Of a DNA stretch of 64,000 nt, positions 27,101 through 36,433 are shown one piece after another. The stretch is from NCBI GenBank assembly GCA_964036155.1, contig OZ038423.1:9377249-9441248 (forward strand), written 5' to 3'. Each line of letters starts with the position of its first letter. Position 1 is the stretch's first letter. The position numbers and the translations under genes were made by a program. The notes below the pieces were generated by a model that worked only from the letters and a program-made list of their open reading frames with translations, did not search any database and was not told the DNA's origin. This stretch comes from Diploscapter coronatus (Eukaryota; Nematoda; Chromadorea; Rhabditida; Rhabditidae).

Positions 27101-28285
27101 CCTCCGTTTACAGTTTTAGCCCATATTGCTAATTTGTTGATCATGTGTTGCAAGGTTTGAAGGAAGCTATTAAAAAACCAAAGTTGATTTTTTTAGAAAC
27201 GCTCCACGAACACGAATAAGCGACAGCCGGATTTTTCATTGAGTTAAAATTCCCTGGAAAATTGATCTGAGAAAAGCGTTTTAGAATTGCATTTATCCGA
27301 GGAAGAGCTGGCGGTTTTGTACGATTTCGAAGAGGACTGCATGGATGAGCTGACGAGGAAGCGGTTGAAGGAGGAGAAAGGCAAGGAGGAGGAGCGATGG
27401 AGGAAGACTGTTGAATTGTGAGTTTTCTACGGAAAGTTGAAGGTTTTAATAATGCTGATGACTCATGTCAGATATTAAAACAATTGTCACGAAGCAAAAT
27501 CTTAATTGAGGTTAAAGAATTTTTACTGACTTGATTTCAGAACCGATCTCACAGCTCAACGTGTGAACGAACTTCTTCAAGAGAATTTCGTACTGCGAAG
27601 CCGATTGGGCGACATGGAAGTGAAGCTCGACAACATGGCCCATAGTCATTATAGATTGTTTGAGATGATGAAGAGCAGGAAGAAGGTGTTTGAAGCACTT
27701 TTCGATGGTCATCTTTCGAATAAGTTTCAGCTTCATCACGAGTCTACCCATTCCTTGCCAGAAACGAAGGATATTCCGTTGATGCTAAAGTCAGTTGTGG
27801 ATATTCTTGAGATCCTCAGACTGGGGTTTGAAATTTTCAGCATTGAACCCTGTGAATCGGTGAACGTTATCAACGACAATCTTCTAAACGTAATTGATGA
27901 CCGAAAACTCGCACCGTCACCGCTTCTAACCCATCTGAGAAGAGATCAAACGCTGAGGAAGTATGAGGAGGTGATGGAAGTTGTTTAAAAATTGAATTGA
28001 AATCGAAATCCAGGCCAACTATCAAGCAATGTCGCATGTCACCTCGAGAAATCGGCTCAACTCATCGTCACTGTCATTATCGCAAGATATGAGAGATATG
28101 AACAGGTAGCTGTTATTTTTGATAAAATCGATCTTCTATGGCCAATATGCTGAATACTGTGATCGTTTGGAATTTTCTCCTTCAGAATCGCCACTCCCGT
28201 TATGACGAAAACCACTCTGAGAGACGATGACGATTCTTCAGAAGTTGAAGAACAGCCAAGTGAACTCGATGAAGAAGAAGAATGA
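21134..28285 (+). CDS. TRPM-family cation channel
   Basis: About 32 exons from ATG 21134 to TGA 28285 give roughly 1,517 residues. The N-terminal TRPM homology region is clear ([21 protein letters not shown] block in exon 5, [63 protein letters not shown]). Later exons carry the ankyrin-like region, transmembrane segments (25680-26689), the pore (26731-27030, with [12 protein letters not shown] then [14 protein letters not shown]), a TRP-box-like VWLFQRYAQ and a C-terminal coiled coil (27285-27417). No alpha-kinase domain follows. C. elegans relatives are GON-2, GTL-1/2 and CED-11; I cannot pick one. Odd features: introns starting at 22027 and 26229, and probably 22516, have GC donors; the acceptor before 27076 appears to be CG; exon 15 (ends 24184) and the next exon (ends 24458) do not join in frame with an AG acceptor. 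A poly(A) signal lies at 28476-28481. Confidence 0.92.
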
Positions 28286-28871
28286 TATCTTGTGTTCGTT
28301 CGTTGATACCCGAGCTTACAAACTGATGCATAATTTCTATTTCATTTATATTTTGAAGCAATTATTATTCGCATATTACTATGATAATATTGCGAAGATG
28401 GAATTTTTCTGTGTTGTTTTTTCCCGGAGTCATGATGAAGCAAAGTTGTAAAGATTTAAAATTTCTTTCTTCAGTAATAAATCGATTTTTATTTGACAGA
28501 TGGATGAATTGCAAGAATTAGAGTGGAGGTTATCTCTTGCCAATGAGTAGAAAGTACGTCTCTGGCCTTTTCGAATGCTATTCCTTCGACATCTGCCACT
28601 CTGCCAAAGGACTCCAGTACCCAGGGATATTGTGGCGGGAAAGTCTCGCGTTCAAATGACTAGATCGTGTGAGAAAGAGATAATGAAAGATAAAAGGATT
28701 GGATGAAAAGGAATAATATTTCTGATTCACCAAACATCTACGATGCCATTTTACTATTTTCCCTGAACATTTTTTTATCTTGATCACGTGCCATTATTCT
28801 ATTTCGATTTTGTAATATTTGAATCTTTTTTCCTTCATTTTTTGATTTCAGAATCTCATAGTTTGCAAATA
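28286..28871. other. Spacer between the TRPM gene and the next gene
   Basis: Holds the TRPM 3' untranslated region with AATAAA at 28476-28481. Near 28840-28851 an acceptor (GATTTCAG) lies 20 bases before the next start codon, fitting spliced-leader addition. Nothing else is recognised. Confidence 0.45.
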
Positions 28872-30110
28872 ATGCTAGTGAAAAACCGAGGCTATATCCG
28901 AAAATTACGGGCTCGGAAAGAAGCTCTGCCTCCAAAGAAGCCAGTTCAGTCTCAAAAGTCCGCAGTATCTCAGAAGAAAGTCAAATTGATCGTACCTGAT
29001 AAGGAGAAAGGAACTGACAAAGCGACAGCGAGCAATAGTCAAGCGGTAAGAAACCTGGTTAAATATTTACAAAGGTTTCGACGCTAAAATTTGTAAATCA
29101 CAATGTCCATTCGAGTTTTTCTAATTCTTACCAAAATTAATCTTCAGGATGACAAACCAAAGGGGATTTTCATGAAAACACATGTTCCGAGAAAGTACAT
29201 GCCTCATGTAGCGCCGGTCTACACTAAGAGGTATACTTGGACGAGAAACAGGGACGGTGATCTAGAGCAGAGGCAAGACTTTTTCCGTGATATACAAATT
29301 TAGAACATTTTCAGAGTCGTCCATTTTTCCAGGGAAGCTCATGACTGTAGGGAGCATCTGATTGATAAGGTGGTGGATTCTGTCTTTAGTTTTTGAAAGG
29401 GAGAATTTTAGGCAGCATCGTCAAAGCAATTCGGAATCTATCAAGAATTCACTTCGGAGTGGAACAAGTATTATTGGAATTTAAATTTATAATGAAATGG
29501 AAAATCTAGATTCCTTCTCCAACATCCGCTACGAACAAAGAATACAAGTTCAGCGCATCGGGAAATCTACTTGGTATGAAAAATTGCTAGAAAACATCTA
29601 AAATTTTCTGAAATAACACTTTCAGAGAAACTTCATGTCAGTGTATTCAGAGGAAATCTGCGGAATTCTTCGGAAGCCGTTTTTGCAGCATATTCAGTAA
29701 GATTTAAAAAAACAAAAAGTTTTTGTGAAATTTATACGAAATTTCAGGATCCTCACGACGAAGCGAATGATCGACACAGAATTTGCAGGGGAGCTTCATT
29801 CTGAATTGGCCAGGCTAATTTCTAGCCGTTCTCCGAAATCTCCAAGTTCTGGAACGAGAGGAAGGAAAAGAAAGGGTCTTCGGAAAAGTAGCGAGATTTC
29901 GAATAAGCGATCTAAAACAGGCAGGAAAAAGTTGTGCGCTTTTCCAATTTATTTTTTTTCCATTTAGACTCGAACGAGAACGATGAAGGGGAAAACAAGC
30001 AGAAGTGTGGAATTTTGGAAACGATTTTGGGAAGTCCGGATAAATCCGGAGGAAAGTCGCCGATCAAACCGTTCGCTTCAAGAATTATCAGCCTATTCAC
30101 TGGATTATAG
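28872..30110 (+). CDS. Unrecognised basic protein, probably nuclear
   Basis: Eight exons (28872-29045, 29148-29272, 29333-29369, 29412-29467, 29510-29573, 29626-29696, 29748-29920, 29968-30110) total 843 nt and encode 280 residues with all phases consistent. I do not recognise the family. The N-terminus is Lys/Arg-rich and low-complexity; the middle (residues about 60-200) is a compact-looking conserved-type region with aromatic and basic residues; a stretch near residue 220 (GRKRKGLRKS) looks like a nuclear localisation signal. There is no signal peptide or membrane segment. Two of its seven introns have GC donors: at 29273 (AG|GCAAGA) and 29921 (CAG|GCAGGA). In both cases nearby GT sites give a stop codon. 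Poly(A) signal AATAAA at 30281-30286. Confidence 0.75.
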
Positions 30111-30441
30111 CAATCAAAGATAATAGGGCGGATTTTGAAGAAATGACGCATTTCTTCCATTCTCGAATGATTTTATATCGCATTGTGTGATATTGTATAA
30201 TTTGTTTAGGACTTTCGACCATGCTTGATCTCATTTGAAATTATACTTCATTGTTTGTACAAACTCTAGGATTTTGCCCTAATAAAATTTCCAATTTGCG
30301 ATGTAAAGATTTATGAGAGAACATTTTTCTGCAACTATGCAAAATAAATTTTAAGAACAACAATGATTGTAGCAAGTGTTCATATGCGAGTATTCGATCA
30401 TTTACGATCAACCAATCGCTGTTCATTTCTCAATTTTTGAG
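30111..30441. other. Spacer before the RING gene pair
   Basis: About 330 bases holding the poly(A) signal of the preceding gene (30281-30286) and presumably the promoter of the first RING gene. No other feature seen. Confidence 0.45.
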
Positions 30442-31232
30442 ATGAAGTTCCGGTTCGTATTTCGCTATTTGCGCATCATGTCGAGCCGTATTCGGGAATT
30501 TCTCTCTGACGTGTACGATGAAGCTGCGCATCCCGAAAATCTGAAGACCAAAATTGCCGAAAGTGTGCTGCCAGAAGAAATCAGACTGATGTATGACGAT
30601 GTGATGGAGTGCAAAATCTGTCTGAGGCATTACGGTTGGTCTTTGAAATTTGTTCTTAAATTTTGAAATTCGAAATTCCAGACAACCAGGAGCACTCAGC
30701 AAGAACTGGGATTTGCGGACACAGGTAAGACATTTTCAAGGAGTAATTGTGCCAATCCAAAATTTTAGTCTGTGCGAGAGCTGTTACGAAACGATGCTGA
30801 CGACCGGAATCCGCGTTCAAAAAGGGCAGATCCGATGTCCTTTCTGCATCCGATACAGGCTAGTCAACTCGAAACTACCTGCGGCGGAACTGAATGGTAA
30901 AACTTGACGTTATTCTGGAGGAGTTTCAGCTTGATAGAAATCGACACTTTATTATTCTCAATTTTTATTAGCAACAATTTTGTCTATCTAATGATTTTAA
31001 TTTAGCGGCCCTAAAGTTGTGCAGAAAGCAGCGGGAATTCATCAAGAAAATGCCGATTCAAGATGGCCAAATGGGCGTGAAGAAGCCTGAATCTAAAGTG
31101 GAAATGACTGTTATCGAAATAGAGCAAGAAATCCCGATCCAAGAAGAAATCAGCGATGAGAAAGTGCCGGAGAAGCAGCGGAAAAGGAACAGGAAGAAGA
31201 AGAAAAACGATAAACCTCAGCAAAATTCTTAA
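30442..31232 (+). CDS. Small RING-finger protein, first of a tandem pair
   Basis: Four exons (30442-30634, 30682-30724, 30769-30896, 31006-31232). The central RING is complete: CKIC, then CGH, then CESC, then CPFC, in C-x2-C-x13-C-x-H-x2-C-x2-C-x19-C-x2-C spacing, so a zinc-binding E3 ubiquitin-ligase role is likely. The C-terminal 75 residues are acidic then strongly basic (ending in a Lys/Arg run and Gln/Asn), with no recognised domain. The start could be the ATG at 30442 or the one at 30478; the latter gives a cleaner N-terminus. Closest visible relative: the adjacent downstream gene, which shares exon phases. Poly(A) signal AATAAA at 31294-31299. Confidence 0.82.
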
Positions 31233-31466
31233 ATTAACCTCATTTTGACGTTCAATCAATTTTCGTCGTTGCTACCTTATAGTTTTTGTGCAAATAAATT
31301 GATTTTGCACGCTTGTCGTGTTGATCTTGAGAATGACACTATGCACAATAAATTATGTAAATTTAGCTAGTGTGCTAAAATCGATGATTTATTTACAATC
31401 ACCCACATTCATTCATTCAATTCACCGAGTTTGCAACCTACTGAATTCAATAATTTTCCAAATACG

Positions 31467-32141
31467 ATGCTTCCCATCCGTTGCCTTGTCGTCTTCTGCC
31501 GCCGTATTCTAACGTTTCTGTATTCGGTCTATGACGAAACCTGTGTCTATTTCGACCCGAAGCACATCTCATCAAGAGAATTGGAATGGTACACGCTCAA
31601 AGAGGACTTCCAGAAGCTCATCAAATGCCCGATTTGCCAAATCGAATACGGTAACTCCATGTCTTATTCCAAAGAAAAGTAAAACGTAACTTTGTGACGA
31701 AATTACGAGTTAAGACATTCGTTAATGCTCCTATTTTAATATTTTTAGATAAGAAGGGCAAGATTCTTTGCACCACGACTTGCGGTCATTAGTAAGTTTT
31801 AGGAGAAATTATGAATCATATTTAAAGAATCATGATTCAGCCCCTGCAAAGTATGCTACAAAAGATCCATTCTGAAGCCTTCGTCCAGGTTCAAGTACAA
31901 CTGCTGTCCGGCTTTCGTCAACTCCAATCCACCTCACAGAAGAATCACCGCATTTAAAATGATGGGCAAGTTCAAAGTTTTGGAATAGAAATTAAATTTA
32001 CAATATCTCAGAGTTGAAAAAATAAGATTACGATTTTCTTAAAATAAAACTTCAGAAGTGATCGAGTTGTGCAAAGTGCAGAACGAGTTTATCGATTCGA
32101 TCATGAAGAAGAATACTGAAACGACGATCGAAGAAGTTTGA
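31467..32141 (+). CDS. RING-like protein with degenerate zinc site, second of the pair
   Basis: Four exons (31467-31650, 31749-31791, 31841-31965, 32056-32141), about 145 residues. It matches the preceding gene in exon phases and in its blocks: CPIC for CKIC, CGHYPCKVC for CGHSLCESC, and ELCKVQNEFI for KLCRKQREFI. The final zinc ligand pair has changed: CPFC in the first copy is replaced by CCPAF here, so one ligand is missing or shifted. It also lacks the long basic tail. The last intron starts with GC (GG|GCAAGT at 31966); the alternative GT three to four bases later gives a different frame that loses the similarity to the paralogue. Poly(A) signal AATAAA at 32199-32204. Confidence 0.78.
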
Positions 32142-33042
32142 GATAGAATTCATGATGTTCATCTTTTTCGTTACTGTATCCCATGTTTGATTGGTGAGAA
32201 TAAATCGCTAATCGAATTTTTAAAGTTTGCAATGAATGATAGTTCTTTGTCTCATTAAGAGTGAATGTCGGGGCCATTCAAAGTGTTGCGGAACAGGGGT
32301 TCCCCAAATTGACTGATTTTCACATATCCTATAGTTTTTCACGCTGATTCTCATGATGCTGTCCGCTTTCTGTAAAAATGCAAGTGGGCAGAGTTATGCT
32401 AATTTCAAATTTTTACATATCCTATGTCAAGAAAAAATTCGAAAACTGAGGTGAGTTAAAGTCAGTTTCAATTTTCCCGCCAAAACAGGTGGTTGTTATG
32501 ACTCGTCATAGCTACATTATTTGTAGTTTTTCATGGACTATCTAACGCAAAAACTTCATTCGATTTGGTTCAGAAATAAGAAAGTTATGAATTTTTTCCC
32601 GAAGTCAGGCCTGTTAAAACTTTAAGCTACCGTAATCCTAAATACGATAATTTTTATGAAAACCGACTACACCATGATGATCAGCGTGAAAAACTGAGCA
32701 ATATATGTGAAAATCAGCCCGATTTACGGACCCCTGTTTATACAGACTTTGGTCCTTACTGACATTCACTCTTAAGTGAAAATGTCACAAATGCATCAAT
32801 TCATAATCGAGAACTTCAATGATGAGGTTGTGCGGCTAGGAGAAGAAAAGATAAGAATCTTATAAAATCTAGACCTAGTCGGTTATTGCGGTTAGGGAAA
32901 GATTCCAAGGACTGAAGTCCCATAAACTAGAGTTTCTGGTAAGATACCAGGATTTATTAAAGAATTGCAAAGAGCAAAAATAAACCCCAAGCCAGCCAAA
33001 GGGCTGAGCTTTCTATAACCAACGAAAGCAAGAGATAAAATG
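32142..33042. other. Intergenic region containing a TTAA-ended repeat
   Basis: Region between convergent genes. It holds the 3' end of the second RING gene (AATAAA at 32199-32204) and the inverted-repeat element at 32255-32775. The remaining 270 bases before the minus-strand stop codon show no other feature. Confidence 0.5.
32255..32775. mobile_element. 521-bp TTAA-flanked inverted-repeat element (MITE-like)
   Basis: The ends are TTAAGAGTGAATGTC at 32255 and its reverse complement ending at 32775; weaker inverted similarity continues inward (ATCCTATAGTTTTTCACGCTGAT against ATCAGCGTGAAAAACTGAG). It shares two internal motifs with the larger fold-back element: TGAAAAACTGAGCAA (near 32686; also near 9703) and a GGGCRGAGYTATGCTAATTT block (near 32388; also near 9251). 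Both elements therefore belong to one family with TTAA ends. No coding capacity. Confidence 0.8.
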
Positions 33043-34648
33043 TTAAGGAAAAAAGAAAAACATGACTGCAAAAATGATAGAGCACGGTAAAAAGAGGCAG
33101 ATCAAAATATAAAAAGGGCGTCTAATCGCACACAGCAATTCCTTTTGCTTTTCGATGAATTTCGCCTAAAGATTCCGGTAATTTATAAATCGCATGTCAT
33201 GATGATACAAGATATACTGTTTGGTCAAGGCCAAACGAAGTGATAGATCATGTATTGAAAATAGGAAGAAAATATGAGAGAAGTAGAGAAAATTGCGTAC
33301 CACTCTTTTGATTCGTGTGGTTTACAAATTACCATTTTTGTAAGAATTCCTTGAAATTTCTCACCTCAAGTTGATCATTTGCGTCAAGTTTCAGCTCGTC
33401 GGACAGTTTGTCGAGCAGAGAGCGCATCTCGGCTTCATGTTGTTTTACATTTTCAATTTGCATGTTTGATGTCTTCTAAAATTGCAAAATTAAAGAAGCC
33501 TAGAAGAAGGGTTGAATGCGATTTTTACCAAAATTGTAGGGACTTCTCTCGTAAATTTTGGTACAAATCGCCTTCAACCCCCAGAAGAATAGTTCGAACA
33601 AACAAGACTTACTGAAACTTCATCAATCAAATCGCGAATGTGAGTCTCGAAAGTGTTGATGAAAGTCGTGACCTGACCCCCTGACTCATTTTGTAGTTGG
33701 ATCGAACCGATTGCAGCACCGAAGCTGACGAATGCAGTCATGAGCTCGTGTAGAGCAGGAATAAGAACGTCGTTTTTAATTGTCGGAAAATCGGAATATT
33801 TTCAATCGATTTCAAATATCAGGGCCTCCTGTATTTACAGACGATCTTTTCTTCTTTTACCTCTTCTCCTTGCCCAAATCTACCCCTAATATCTGTCTAT
33901 AAATATAGGGAGCCAAATTTCAGAAAAATAAATTCGTTACCCTATGAACAACTTCTGCATCGTTTAATTCGGCCTTCGCAGGATTTCTTCCGAGTAGATT
34001 GAAAGAGACAAGTGCTAAATGAAAATATTGGAAAAATGATTGAAAAAAAACCAACTTTCGGCACTTTTAGCTGTCTTCTTCTTTTCTGCCACTGTGTTGT
34101 ACTAGAAGAATGACTAATTTAGCAAAAAACGCATTTTTCATACGGATTCTTGAAACTTGTTGACGAATTTGAAGCAGTGATTCGCGTCATTACGCAGCAG
34201 AAGAAAGGCTTGCTGCACATTGTGCTCTCCTTGCACTGAAGTGAATCCTGCGCGAAGTTCTGTCAAATCTCTCTGCCTGTCATATATATTCTCGATTTGT
34301 TGACGCTCAAACGTCTGAAATGCATCGAATTATTGAGAAATTAATTAGTGCGAGTAGTTCTATCCCAAAGATTTGAAGTGAGTATTTTTGTTCCAAAATA
34401 CGCACTTTTATCCCAAACGCTATTTCTTTACCTTTCTTTCTCCCTTTCGCTATCTCCTTTCTCCTATTTTGGGACAAAAATACTTGCAGCCAAAAATAAT
34501 CAGCAATGAAATTAGTTTCCAAGAAAATGTTCAATTTGAAAAGTTCTAGTTTTTTCTATGAAAAGTGTTTATTGATTACCTGGACAGAGGAAGAAGAAGC
34601 AGCGCTCTGTAGACTCGAAGAATCATTGTTGTTCGTGAGTCTTCTCAT
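33043..34648 (-). CDS. Unrecognised coiled-coil protein with C-terminal membrane anchor
   Basis: Exons on the minus strand: 34648-34580, 34314-34144, 34101-34056, 34014-33941, 33783-33613, 33475-33365 and 33165-33043. They total 765 nt (254 residues), all in phase. An extra 36-nt exon at 33896-33861 with good GT and AG sites could add 12 residues. The protein is helical and polar with heptad-like stretches (exons 2 and 6). It ends in about 25 hydrophobic residues after RRP (FYILICLFLPCSIIF and onward), so it looks tail-anchored, facing the cytosol from an internal membrane. I do not recognise the family; SNARE and KASH proteins were considered but diagnostic residues are absent. Odd: the exon at 33783 is preceded by TTTTCCG rather than TTTTCAG. 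Confidence 0.68.
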
Positions 34649-36433
34649 TTTCTATTAAAAAAAAACGTTACGAATAAATGAAAAATGCAACATGAAATTC
34701 GCTTACAAAGGGAGCTGAAATGAAAAATTCTAGAAAAAGGCGATAAGTGAGAAGAGATAACAAACTGGATGCACTATAATCATAATATTACTCCGCATGA
34801 GGAAGAAGGCAGGGTTTTTCTCATTGATTTTTACCGTGCACTCATTAATGTTAACAATTACTGATCAGTTTATAAATTTATCACGGGCAAATAGCTGATG
34901 AACCATTATTTCAGAGAAAATATGGTTTTGTTAATAAAAAAAAAGATCCGCTATATCTTCTACTATTTAACCTTGGAATGCTGAAATATGTTCACATGGC
35001 GGTATGGGAACTTCACAGGTTTAAAGTAGAAATAGAAATTTTGATAAAGCTTCATGAGCAGACATTGGGACGTTTTCCATCATAAAAATTTGCCATCATC
35101 CCTCATCTCATTATTAAGGATAATAATTCAAAGTTTACTGGAATAATTCACCGCATAAGGGATATTTGCGATGGAAAAGTCCCAAGTTTGTTCATGAGAT
35201 GTATGAATTTCCGGCAGCTACTATATGACGAGATGATGAGACCTATAGTTAGAGGTAGGGGAGGAAAATAGGACAAAATAGTGTGGGAGAATATAGCTCG
35301 CGTCCTCACGCCATTTCTCAGTTGCTACTCAATCCAGTTAATTGAAAAATCGAAGATGCTAAATCATGTTTCCTTTCAGCATTTTCTCAACGAATTTTAT
35401 ACCCGATAAGCCTTAAATGTTGTGAAAGTTGCTATTGCAAGCACATGGGAGAAAGTAATAGGATTGTTTGATCATGAGAAATCATGATAATAATTGAAAA
35501 TAACTTCCTTGTTAACCTGGTTATCTCGACTTTGGACAATATCAGATATTCGGACTCATTTATATGGGAGTAAAACCAATAAAACGTTAATAAATGAACT
35601 TATCATTCGCAATCATTTTCAATGTTTTTTCGATACGACACAAAATTTGAATTTATTCTGCTCGAATTTATCACTTTTTGTGCAATTTCACTCAAAGATT
35701 TCAGTATTCAACTTCGACTCATGGTGGATTGTTACATCTTTCTTCGTAACTGAATTTTTTTCATAAATTTTTCATCCGAGGAAATTTTTTCAAATGATTT
35801 GTGCTAACGATTGATAAAAAAAAACGCGTGGTAGATAGATCAATATCATAGTTTTTGAATCTGTTGGAAAATTTTTGGAGCAAGCCTTTTATGTTCAAGA
35901 TATAGGGGTACTGATATCTAAATTTCACGATTTTTAAGGGGTTCGTGGAAGGTGTCCAACTACAAAGTTTGAGGGAAAAATTGATAGTATATCAGACAAC
36001 AGTAATTTCCCATGATTATTAATTAGAAACCAGACCAGATGGGTCAGAAAAGGTGGTAATGAATATTATATGCATAATTCAAATGCTAATTTTATCATTC
36101 TGGCATTTCTAATTATATAAATTATTTTTCAGGCCTTCCAACATATCCGACTTCAACGGAAAGCTCAACTTCAGCATGATTGATCGCACATCGTACTTCA
36201 TATATTTTTCACTAAATAAAGATGAATTTCATTCGATGCCTTTTTATTCTTCTTTATCCCAGGCCAAAGATCAAAGGATTTGAAAAGCCATTACATGAGT
36301 CTTAACCGTTCTTTCTCACCAGTCGTCGTCATGGCAACTCATGAACCTTCTGCTTGTTAGTTCAAAATATTCATCTTCTAAATAACGATTTTTCTTCTTA
36401 TCACTTTATCGACTTTTAGATTTGAGAAAAAAG
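34649..36433. other. 1.8-kb divergent intergenic region upstream of bbs-2
   Basis: AT-rich sequence separating two genes transcribed away from each other. Short open frames (up to 90 codons) lack any family feature. The only clear element is the X-box at 36325-36338. An acceptor (CTTTTAG) about 14 bases before the bbs-2 ATG suggests trans-splicing of its mRNA. Confidence 0.5.
36325..36338 (+). promoter_or_regulatory. X-box (RFX/DAF-19 binding site) of bbs-2
   Basis: The 14-mer GTCGTCATGGCAAC fits the X-box consensus RYYNYYATRRNRAC at every position. It lies 96 bp upstream of the chosen bbs-2 start codon, inside the window where nematode ciliary genes carry this site. X-boxes are bound by the RFX factor DAF-19 in C. 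elegans and drive expression in ciliated sensory neurons. The match also argues that the in-frame Met codons at 36295 and 36331 are upstream of the real coding start. Confidence 0.85.

Noticed and set aside
36295..36358. Upstream Met codons as the bbs-2 start
   Set aside because: They are in frame across a possible intron, but a perfect X-box overlaps the would-be coding sequence and an acceptor precedes the ATG at 36434, so the later start is preferred.
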